From positions 93,931-157,930 of the forward strand of contig SVGM01000006.1 of the NCBI GenBank assembly GCA_015056365.1: a DNA stretch of 64,000 nucleotides, in the 5' to 3' direction. Position numbers and translations under genes: made by a program. Each line of letters begins with the position of its first letter. Position 1 is the first letter of the stretch. The DNA is from Clostridiales bacterium. GTDB taxonomy: Bacteria; Bacillota; Clostridia; Christensenellales; Aristaeellaceae. The notes beneath the pieces are model-generated. The model made no database searches. It was not told the DNA's origin and was given only the letters and a program-made list of their open reading frames with translations. Below are positions 40,945 through 47,706 of this stretch, in pieces.

Positions 40945-41856
40945 ATGCAATTTTTCCTTCTCACCGGTATGAGCGGAGCCGGCAAAACTGTTGCGATCCG
41001 CTACCTGGAGGACTTGGGCGCCCTCTGCGTGGACAACCTGCCGCCCATGATGCTGGTGCCTTTCATGGAGGCCTGCCAGACCGGCAACCTGCACAACGAT
41101 ATGGTTGCCATTGGAACGGATATCCGCTCCGGCGAATTCTTTGACGCCAAAGCCGTCACCCGCATGATCAACGAAGCCCGCCTGGTGGGCTATCACATCA
41201 ATACCCTGTTTATCGAAGCCAGCGACGAGGTGCTGGTGAACCGCTACAAGGAGCAGCGCCGCGAGCATCCCCTCGCCAGTGAAGGCATGACGCTGGAGCG
41301 CGCCATCCGCGAGGAGCGCAACCGCCTGCAGCCCCTTCGGGAAACCGCCAACTACCTCATCGACACCTCCACGATGCGCCCCCGTATGCTGCAAAAGCGC
41401 ATCAGCGAGATCGCCTTTGAAACCAGCGACCAGCCCTCGCTGCGGGTGGACGTGCTCAGCTTCGGCTTCAAGCGGGGTTTGCCCCGGGAAGGCGATCTGG
41501 TCTTTGACGTGCGCTTCCTACCCAATCCCTTTTACATTCCTGAATTGGGCCATCACACCGGTCTTGATGAAGATGTGCGTGCCTTCGTGCTGGAGCATCC
41601 GGTGACCCAGGAGTTTCTGGTCAAGTGTATGGATATGATCCAGTTCCTCTTGCCTAACTACATCACCGAAGGCAAGCACAGGCTGGTCATCGCCGTGGGC
41701 TGCACCGGCGGTGCACACCGCAGCGTGGCTATCGCCGAATACATCGGTCAGCAGGTGCGGGAGCTGGGCTACAGCGTGAATGTAAACCACCGCGACATTG
41801 CCCTGGAACAGGCCCACTGGGCGGCGAAAAGCGAATATCAAAAGGGCGAACCGTGA
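40945..41856 (+). CDS. rapZ: RNase adapter/nucleotide-binding protein RapZ (YvcJ)
   Basis: A 303-residue P-loop protein of the RapZ/YvcJ family, which binds nucleotides and small metabolites and in Firmicutes affects competence and cell-wall precursor control. Walker A is Gly-Met-Ser-Gly-Ala-Gly-Lys-Thr near the start; Asp-Asn-Leu-Pro-Pro follows, then Asp-Thr-Ser, Phe-Gly-Phe-Lys-Arg-Gly and the C-terminal Gly-Cys-Thr-Gly-Gly-x-His-Arg-Ser-Val. ATG 40945 is chosen because AAAGGAG sits seven bases before it; ATG 40939 touches the ribosome site. It follows murB, a common arrangement in Clostridia. Confidence 0.94.
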   Translation: MQFFLLTGMSGAGKTVAIRYLEDLGALCVDNLPPMMLVPFMEACQTGNLHNDMVAIGTDIRSGEFFDAKAVTRMINEARLVGYHINTLFIEASDEVLVNRYKEQRREHPLASEGMTLERAIREERNRLQPLRETANYLIDTSTMRPRMLQKRISEIAFETSDQPSLRVDVLSFGFKRGLPREGDLVFDVRFLPNPFYIPELGHHTGLDEDVRAFVLEHPVTQEFLVKCMDMIQFLLPNYITEGKHRLVIAVGCTGGAHRSVAIAEYIGQQVRELGYSVNVNHRDIALEQAHWAAKSEYQKGEP

Positions 41857-41859
41857 CCC

Positions 41860-41866
41860 TGTCGAA
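41860..41866 (+). promoter_or_regulatory. 0A-box (Spo0A site) upstream of spo0A
   Basis: Exact TGTCGAA, the Spo0A consensus core, at 41860-41866. A second exact site in reverse, TTCGACA, is at 41960-41966. Both lie in the leader region between rapZ and spo0A and may allow autoregulation. Short motifs can occur by chance. Confidence 0.5.
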
Positions 41867-41903
41867 TCCTGGCGAAACATGCCAAAAACGGCTTGTTTTC
41901 TCC

Positions 41904-41937
41904 AAACGTGTCGGATGCTGTCCGGCACGTTTTTTGT
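41904..41937 (+). terminator. Terminator of murB-rapZ
   Basis: AAACGTGTCGGA (41904-41915) pairs with TCCGGCACGTTT (41921-41932) with one G-T pair, followed by a T run. Confidence 0.85.
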
Positions 41938-41959
41938 TGTCCTGCTTGATGTTTCGCCC

Positions 41960-41966
41960 TTCGACA
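41960..41966 (-). promoter_or_regulatory. 0A-box (reverse orientation) upstream of spo0A
   Basis: Exact reverse complement of TGTCGAA, about 220 bases before the spo0A start. Confidence 0.5.
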
Positions 41967-42185
41967 TCACCTCCTGCGCCAGCATTTGTCATCCATCGCC
42001 CTTTTTCCCTCGATTTCCTCCGAAAACCGCAACATATTGTGTACATCATTGTCGCAACCACTATATTTAGCACTACTTTGCCCGAAAACCACACAGGGGC
42101 GGTTTTTCGTGTTATCATTCAGAAAAAGCACGAACCGGTTGGATTTTGACACACCGGGGCGTTTCATCAGGAGGAGGAACCTACC

Positions 42186-42962
42186 ATGCAGGAAATTCGG
42201 GTATTGATGGTGGACAACCATGAGTCTTTTCGGAAAACCACGGCGGAATATCTGCGTAGACAGGAGGGGATCCGCCAGGTGCGCGAAGCATCCAACGGCG
42301 CCGAAGCCCTCGAGCTGCTCTCCCGCGAGTCCTTTGAGGTGCTGATCACCGACCTGGTGATGCCCCAGATGGACGGCTACACCCTGCTGGAAAATATGAC
42401 CCAGCTGCGCCTGTCCCCCACACCTAAGATCATCGTTGCCTCTGCCCTTGCCCGTGACGATTTTGTGCTGCGCGCCATCGAGCGCGGCGCCAGTTTCTTC
42501 CTGGTCAAGCCCTACGAACCCCAGCACCTGCTCAACCACGTTCGCCAGGCCATTGGCGCGCCTCATCTGCCCGGCGCCATGCTGGCGCCCGCTGCCGACC
42601 CCCGGCGCATTCAAAGCCTGGACGAGCGTCTGGGCAGCCTGTTCCTGACCATCGGCATCCCCGCCCACATCAAGGGCTACCAGTATCTGCGTCAGGCCGT
42701 GAAAATGGTGGTGGAGCGCCCCGATCTGATGAGCCGCATCACCAAGGAGCTGTACCCCGGCATCGCCAAGCACTTCGGCACGAGCGCCAGCAAGGTGGAG
42801 CGCGCCATCCGGCATGCCATTGAAGTGGCGTGGAACCGGGGACGGATTGAGACGTTGAATTCAGCGTTCGGGTGCAGGGTTTGCACGCCGGAGGATAAGC
42901 CTACGAATGGGGAATTTATTGCCATGCTGGCGGATAAGCTGTCGATGGAGCGGAGTGCGTAA
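42186..42962 (+). CDS. spo0A: Sporulation master regulator Spo0A
   Basis: Response regulator that commits the cell to sporulation. The 258-residue protein has a receiver domain (acid pocket Asp10, phosphoacceptor Asp56 in Ile-Thr-Asp-Leu-Val-Met-Pro, conserved Lys in Val-Lys-Pro) and the Spo0A-type DNA-binding domain: Gly-Ile-Pro-Ala-His-Ile-Lys-Gly-Tyr-Gln-Tyr-Leu-Arg, Lys-Glu-Leu-Tyr-Pro-x-Ile-Ala-Lys, and Ser-Lys-Val-Glu-Arg-Ala-Ile-Arg-His-Ala-Ile-Glu-Val-Ala-Trp. The last 58 codons are repeated 2.1 kb downstream. In B. subtilis spo0A follows spoIVB; here it follows rapZ. ATG 42186 follows AGGAGGAAC. Confidence 0.96.
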   Translation: MQEIRVLMVDNHESFRKTTAEYLRRQEGIRQVREASNGAEALELLSRESFEVLITDLVMPQMDGYTLLENMTQLRLSPTPKIIVASALARDDFVLRAIERGASFFLVKPYEPQHLLNHVRQAIGAPHLPGAMLAPAADPRRIQSLDERLGSLFLTIGIPAHIKGYQYLRQAVKMVVERPDLMSRITKELYPGIAKHFGTSASKVERAIRHAIEVAWNRGRIETLNSAFGCRVCTPEDKPTNGEFIAMLADKLSMERSA

Positions 42963-43062
42963 ATCCCTTATGACTCAATGCTTTGAGCGCCATCGTCTCA
43001 TAGCAAAATAGCGATGAATCCCCAAAGCGCCTCGAATATAGCGATAAATATCTAAACACAAT

Positions 43063-43148
43063 AGCGACCAACACCAAGCATTCATTGCCTTTTCACAGTG
43101 TAAAGGAAACACGGGTGAAAAAGTGTCAAGGAAAGGGTGTTGGTCGCT
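43063..43148. repeat. Large inverted repeat after spo0A
   Basis: AGCGACCAACACC (43063-43075) is the exact reverse complement of 43136-43148, enclosing 60 bases with a further TTTTCAC/GTGAAAA pair (about 43090-43096 and 43115-43121). No T run follows the outer arm. It lies in an AT-rich gene-free stretch (42963-43298) where the short word ATAGCGA also recurs at about 43008, 43038 and 43061. Role unknown; it could mark the end of an inserted element. Confidence 0.7.
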
Positions 43149-43298
43149 TTGCATTTACAGAGGATGATTGCGTTGTTTATTGTGGATGATTGTGTTGTAT
43201 TTGGAGATGCATTGCGAAATTTCTCTTTTCTTTATTGACATGTTTTGCTGAAATAGCAAACCAGCATGCTCATTTATTTTCGAGAATGAGAGCAAATT

Positions 43299-44525
43299 TT
43301 ATTCCACATCAATTCTAAATTTTCGAGCTTGCTTTTTTAGCAAGGAGTATTCTTTATACCATTGAGGAATTTCTCTGTGGGTAGTGCAGCATTTTGAACA
43401 AGGACGGTATTGGTTTTTTGCATTGAAATAGTGCATAGAAAAATGCGCTGAACAACAACCTGGTTTGTCATGGTAACAACTACCGTTTTTGGAACAATAA
43501 ACAGTAAAACTCCCATAAGTAGCATCGTTATTATCTTTGGGAAGACTATTAACAAAAGAAATATTTAAAGGAACACCAGCTGCTTGTCGCAAACTTTGAC
43601 CATTAAGGCGTTTGAGAAAGATTTCTTTCTCTTCAGCTATTTTTTTCTCTGCCTGAAATCTCTCTTGTTCTTGTTCGATCACTCTTTGTTCTTGTTCGCG
43701 TTTTTCAATAATCTTTTTTTGTTTTTTACCTCGCACAAAGACAAAAACAATGAAAAAAATATTGATAATCTGTCCACAGATTAAAAGCACACCAAATGCA
43801 TATTCAGTATGACTTTCAGTGTAAAGAAGTAACTTCCAAAAAGTGACTGAAAGAGGGATGACACGCTCAAGCGTATATGTTACTGAGAAATTGGCGGTAG
43901 CGCCGCCATTTCGTCGTCCGCCGCATTCGTAGACACGAACTTTCTGTGAAATAATAAGTGGTTTTTTGTAGTTGCTGTTTTGAGAATAAATGTAGTTATC
44001 ACTAATGGTTTCACCAATATCACTTATTCCATCATGTTCAATGATTTGAGAACGGATTGAAAACGGAGTGTTCGCGTTGATCGTAAGAATGTCTCGATTC
44101 TTAAAACTCTGATCGTTAAAAAAATGCAAATGTGTCAATTCATCACCAATGTTACCGCTACTGTTCAGATGCTCAATTTTATATGTGATTTCGAATGTAA
44201 TCTCTTCATTTGCAGGAAGTGACTCCAGATAGGCTCTTTTATGTAAATCATAAACAATATTACTGGTTAGTGGAATTAACAGAAAAACAATAGCAGTGAT
44301 AAAGAGTATTAACCATTTTGAAGAAGATTTGATTACGTATCCCAAGCTTTCGGGAAAATATACTATGGGCACAAACACAAAGATACCAAAAAAACAAAAC
44401 AAGCAAACCTTCATTAGAGGTTCTAAGGTGAACATTCTCCAGATAAGCCCAATAAAAAGAACACTAATAGCAAGTAAGAAGATGAGTTGTGCCAACGACA
44501 TGGTGGCTTTCTCGTTGTTTTGCAT
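43299..44525 (-). CDS. Four-helix membrane protein with C-terminal Cys/His motif, unknown function
   Basis: A 408-residue membrane protein. Three hydrophobic helices (about 10-28, 38-57, 70-90) are followed by an extracytoplasmic beta-rich region (95-235), a fourth helix (241-264), then a charged coiled coil (267-308, Lys/Glu/Gln rich) in the cytoplasm and a C-terminal Cys/His cluster: C344, C350, H352, C357, C358, H361, C376, C379, C380, H383. The spacing Tyr-His-x-x-x-x-Cys ... Arg-Pro-Cys-x-x-Cys resembles a small zinc-binding domain seen at the end of some nucleases and surface proteins. Codon use is AT-rich and unlike the neighbours, pointing to recent gain. ATG 44525 follows GGAGG. No family was recognised. 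Confidence 0.75.
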   Translation of the reverse strand: MQNNEKATMSLAQLIFLLAISVLFIGLIWRMFTLEPLMKVCLFCFFGIFVFVPIVYFPESLGYVIKSSSKWLILFITAIVFLLIPLTSNIVYDLHKRAYLESLPANEEITFEITYKIEHLNSSGNIGDELTHLHFFNDQSFKNRDILTINANTPFSIRSQIIEHDGISDIGETISDNYIYSQNSNYKKPLIISQKVRVYECGGRRNGGATANFSVTYTLERVIPLSVTFWKLLLYTESHTEYAFGVLLICGQIINIFFIVFVFVRGKKQKKIIEKREQEQRVIEQEQERFQAEKKIAEEKEIFLKRLNGQSLRQAAGVPLNISFVNSLPKDNNDATYGSFTVYCSKNGSCYHDKPGCCSAHFSMHYFNAKNQYRPCSKCCTTHREIPQWYKEYSLLKKQARKFRIDVE

Positions 44526-44874
44526 ACTCTAACCTCCGTTGATCTATATTCAATTCATTAAATCTATTATACATCACCTTCTGTACAAAGAAAATCTTCT
44601 GAAGTGTATTTGGATGTGATGGATACCGATATCCCCAATAGTACAGCTGGTTTAGCTCTCTTGATACTATCGGGTATAAGGTATAAACGGGTTTTGAATG
44701 GATTTGAATTCAAAATCTGGTTGCTAAAGTTCCAAAGTCGTTCAAAATTCGTTCCCAAATAGAATAGAGTCGAAATTGAATTTTGTAAACCAAAACCCCT
44801 GTAAACACATGGTATACTATCATTGTGAAACTGCAATAAAGTGTTTGGCGTTGTAGCGACAAAGGGGTCTGCTG
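44526..44874. other. AT-rich gene-free stretch
   Basis: No convincing gene. A minus-strand frame (44567-44914) of 115 codons is open but has no good ribosome site, and its first codons run through the spo0A remnant. A TATAAT (minus strand, 44566-44571) may be the -10 of the membrane protein gene. Confidence 0.4.
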
Positions 44875-44877
44875 TTG

Positions 44878-45087
44878 TATCCCAAGGAGGCGCGCAGCGC
44901 CGCCTTGAGCGCAAGCAAGGTGGAGCGGGCCATCCGGCATGCCATTGAAGTGGCGTGGAACAGAGGCAGGATCGAGACCTTGAACTCAGCGTTCGGGTGC
45001 AGGGTTTGTACGCCGGAGGATAAACCCACCAATGGGGAATTTATCGCGATGCTGGCGGATAAGTTGTCGCTGGAGCGGTCGGCATAA
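44878..45087 (+). pseudogene. Duplicated 3' end of spo0A
   Basis: From Ser-Ala-Ser-Lys-Val-Glu (about 44911) to the stop, 58 of the last residues match Spo0A at 42786-42962 with one change (Met to Leu). About 20 base differences are almost all silent. Weaker matches extend a little upstream (Leu-Tyr-Pro with the same spacing) and about 20 bases past the stop. An in-frame TAG lies just before (44854-44856) and there is no ribosome site or receiver domain, so it cannot make Spo0A. Confidence 0.9.
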
Positions 45088-45173
45088 ACCCCTTACAAAT
45101 CAATCGTTTCCTGTAGTTACAAAACACCCGGCATCCACAAGCCAGCAAACCCACGTTCATCCGGAACACACAA

Positions 45174-45216
45174 AAAAGCACGGAACCGTCTCCCGCAGAG
45201 CACAGTTCCGTGTTTT
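45174..45216. terminator. Terminator of the LRR-caspase gene (minus strand)
   Basis: AAAGCACGGAAC pairs with GTTCCGTGTTTT around an 18-base loop; A run before and T run after allow termination in either direction. Confidence 0.75.
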
Positions 45217-45246
45217 CATTTTATTGGGTTTCGCGCACACTGGCCA

Positions 45247-46335
45247 TCACCGCAAAAATCCAAACGCGCTGCATTCATCCGGCCACACCTGCGCCGTCTG
45301 CGTGAAGCCATTACCCGAAGCGTTTGCCAGGGCATAGAGATACGCTTCCTCGAAGGTGATCACCTTGTCTCCGTTGCGGTCAGCGTACAGCGGGCAATCG
45401 GCGTGCCGCACGAAGTCGTAGCCGCAGCCCTTGGCAAAGGCCGTGGTGAATGCGCCGTAATAGTTAGACCCGTTATTGATCTCCCAGCTGGGCTGCGAGC
45501 TGTGGGCGGCGGTCATGACATAATAAGAATCCGCTGCCAGATTGGTTCTGGCTTTGGCGGTGAAGGCCGGCATAAAGGCGTTGACGAAGATCTGATCCTG
45601 GGGTTCAGTGGTTTTGCCGATCAGCGCGCCGCTGAAGCAGGCGTCCACGATCACGATCTTTCGGCCAGGGATCGCATCCAGGCATCGACGAAGGTCATCC
45701 GCCAGCACCGCGTAGCCATCCACGCCCACCAGCGCACCCAGATAGGCAGCCCCGTGGCCCGAATAGTAAAAGAGAGAAACATCCTGAGGCTTCGCCCCGG
45801 CAAAAGTGGAGGCGATGCTCGCCCTGATCCCGTCAGCGCTCAGGTCTGTTTTGACCGTCACTGCATAAGGCGTTTCGCCAAAGGATGACAGCACCTTGTT
45901 CATGGATTGCACATCGGAGAGGGTGCCCAGCAGCGCATCGCCGTCGTCATAATTGCTCTGGCCGATAAGCAAAGCCCGGTAGGTGGTATCCGCCTGAAAA
46001 TCCATCATGTGGTTCAGGGCATAGGTCATTGCCGGGCTGCCGGGCTCCGTGCGGATGAGCAGGGGCAGATCAATGCCGTCAAACGCCCCTGCGCCAATGG
46101 AGGAAACGCTGGCAGGAATGGTGATGGTCTTCAGGGCGGTGCAGTCGGCAAACGCCCCTGCGCCAATGAACGTCACGCCCTCCGGAAGCACCGCATCCGT
46201 CAGGTTTGTGCAGCCGCGGAAGCTCTCCGTCTCAATGACCGTCGTCCCGCGGGGCAGCGTGAGCGTCTCTGCCCCTGCGCCGATGACTGTGCACCATGCC
46301 AGCAAAACCGCCAGCAACACCCGTAGCCGTTTCAT
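45247..46335 (-). CDS. Secreted LRR_5 - caspase (C14) - EF-hand protein
   Basis: A 362-residue exported protein. The signal peptide (Met-Lys-Arg-Leu-Arg-Val, hydrophobic core, Gly-Ala-Gly-Ala-Glu) is followed by about three BspA-like LRR repeats (25-95). Residues about 115-310 are a caspase-like C14 peptidase: Ala-Leu-Leu-Ile-Gly-Gln-Ser-Asn-Tyr start, catalytic His194 in YYSGHGA and Cys233 in VDACFSG. Near the end, D319-x-N321-x-D323-x-V325-x-T327-x-x-E330 is a canonical calcium-binding EF-hand/dockerin-like loop, suggesting calcium control as in metacaspases. ATG 46335 follows GGAGGG. Target unknown; clostripain-like or metacaspase-like Arg/Lys preference would be usual for the fold. Confidence 0.88.
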   Translation of the reverse strand: MKRLRVLLAVLLAWCTVIGAGAETLTLPRGTTVIETESFRGCTNLTDAVLPEGVTFIGAGAFADCTALKTITIPASVSSIGAGAFDGIDLPLLIRTEPGSPAMTYALNHMMDFQADTTYRALLIGQSNYDDGDALLGTLSDVQSMNKVLSSFGETPYAVTVKTDLSADGIRASIASTFAGAKPQDVSLFYYSGHGAAYLGALVGVDGYAVLADDLRRCLDAIPGRKIVIVDACFSGALIGKTTEPQDQIFVNAFMPAFTAKARTNLAADSYYVMTAAHSSQPSWEINNGSNYYGAFTTAFAKGCGYDFVRHADCPLYADRNGDKVITFEEAYLYALANASGNGFTQTAQVWPDECSAFGFLR

Positions 46336-46545
46336 CGTTGTATCCCTCCGGTTGGTTGATCTGATGACCCAATGACGCTCCCTGTCCGCCTGAGCGGAGA
46401 AGAGAAGCGCCAAGGCGCTTCTCTCGCAGGGTCAATCACGATGTTTGGAAGCTCGCACCCTGTTGTAACCACGCAGAAGACGTTAGCAACCCGCAGTGAT
46501 CAGCCGGTACAAGTGGTTGAACGGTGCAAGCGGCAGTCGAAAAAC

Positions 46546-47472
46546 TCAATACCGGTCCAACACCACATAGTGCTGACCGCCTGCCACGATGGTCACCGCC
46601 AGTACGCCGTCCGTGCTGGTCTGTACCAGCTCAGGCACGTCGGAGAACACCGCCGCGAAGGTTCCGCTGTTCAGGGAACGGATCACAGGCTGGTCGTAAC
46701 GCTCGAAGGGCCAGTCAGGGTCAATATGGAAGTTGATGCCGCCGGATTTGATCGCGCTGCCGATGTAGATGTAGCCGTCCTCATCAAACATGCTGGTGAA
46801 CCAGGCAGGATAGGTATAGACGTTATCTTCCGTGATGTAATACAGGGTGAAGAACGCGATATCGTTATAGTAGATGTCACGGTTTTCTTTGTTTTCAAAA
46901 GTACCCAGCAGGTAGGTATCCATCGGCATAAAATAGGGCGAATAGATACCAAAGCCTGCGAAATAGCGCAGTTCCGTCTCGATGTTACGCGCCAGCTTTT
47001 TCAGGGTAAAGCTGCCATAACCGGGAATATTGATCTTCTCGCCGTACGAAACCACAGTGTATCCTTCAAACACATCGGGAACAGTTTTTTCAACGCTGAT
47101 ATAGTCGGGATAGATAACACTGAGCTCACCCAGCTTGGGTGAGTATTCGATCTTAAGAACAATATCCCCCTTGCCCACGGTAAGCACCATGCCGCCCGTG
47201 CCCGTGCTCTCTTGCGCAAGCAGGCTGTAGCCTTCCTCTCCCAGGCGCACGCCGAAGGCGGTGTACTGTTCCTCGGTCACTTCCTCATATTTTTCCCAGA
47301 TATAGCCGGGCAGAGCGGTGTCCACGCTGACGGGTTCTACGCCCACCGTGGCGCCGAAACTGATGACCGTCTCCACTTCTTCAACGGGAACCGTCGGCAA
47401 AATAGAGGTAGCCTCAGCACAGCCGAAAAGCAGAACCATTGCAATCAAAAAAACGACGAGCTTCTTAATCAT
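46546..47472 (-). CDS. Lipoprotein of unknown function
   Basis: A 308-residue protein with lipobox Leu-Phe-Gly-Cys (15-18) after Met-Ile-Lys-Lys. The mature part is rich in Tyr and beta strands (for example Phe-Thr-Leu-Lys-Lys-Leu, Gly-Thr-Phe-Glu-Asn-Lys, Ile-Tyr-Ile-Gly-Ser) and in its second half resembles the strand pattern of the adjacent 656-residue protein, in which a Gly-Thr-Phe-Lys-Asn segment occurs twice. No enzyme motif seen. A near-consensus sigma-A promoter lies just before it. Possibly binds wall or extracellular glycans, but that is a guess. Confidence 0.7.
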   Translation of the reverse strand: MIKKLVVFLIAMVLLFGCAEATSILPTVPVEEVETVISFGATVGVEPVSVDTALPGYIWEKYEEVTEEQYTAFGVRLGEEGYSLLAQESTGTGGMVLTVGKGDIVLKIEYSPKLGELSVIYPDYISVEKTVPDVFEGYTVVSYGEKINIPGYGSFTLKKLARNIETELRYFAGFGIYSPYFMPMDTYLLGTFENKENRDIYYNDIAFFTLYYITEDNVYTYPAWFTSMFDEDGYIYIGSAIKSGGINFHIDPDWPFERYDQPVIRSLNSGTFAAVFSDVPELVQTSTDGVLAVTIVAGGQHYVVLDRY

Positions 47473-47509
47473 TGCTTAACGCCCCTTTATCTCTTTTTTT
47501 GTTAGCATA

Positions 47510-47539
47510 ATTATATTCTGATGTGTTGAAGGATGTCAA
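47510..47539 (-). promoter_or_regulatory. Sigma-A promoter of the lipoprotein gene
   Basis: On the minus strand: TTGACA (47534-47539), 18-base spacer, TATAAT (47510-47515). Consensus hexamers. Confidence 0.88.
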
Positions 47540-47621
47540 GGAATATGTGCTGCGCATAGTGGATGTTCAGAGCCGGTACGGACATCCCGGTTGCGCATCA
47601 ATGCGCCAGCAGTGCAAAAAG

Positions 47622-47668
47622 AAACGGCGGACCGTTTCCCGGATCTCTCCAGGCACAGTCCGCCGTTT
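47622..47668. terminator. Possible terminator of the 656-residue protein gene (minus strand)
   Basis: AAACGGCGGA (47622-47631) and TCCGCCGTTT (47659-47668) are exact inverted repeats with a 27-base loop, just after the stop of the gene read on the minus strand. Confidence 0.5.
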
Positions 47669-47706
47669 GCATATTCTGTTTTTCGCCCGAAGGCTGCCCT
47701 CCGCCC

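Noticed and set aside
44567..44914. A 115-codon minus-strand frame in the spo0A island
   Set aside because: It begins inside the spo0A remnant, has no good ribosome site and no recognised domain.
44878..45087. A second, functional DNA-binding-only Spo0A
   Set aside because: It lacks a start site, the first part of the DNA-binding domain is not conserved, and a stop codon lies just upstream.
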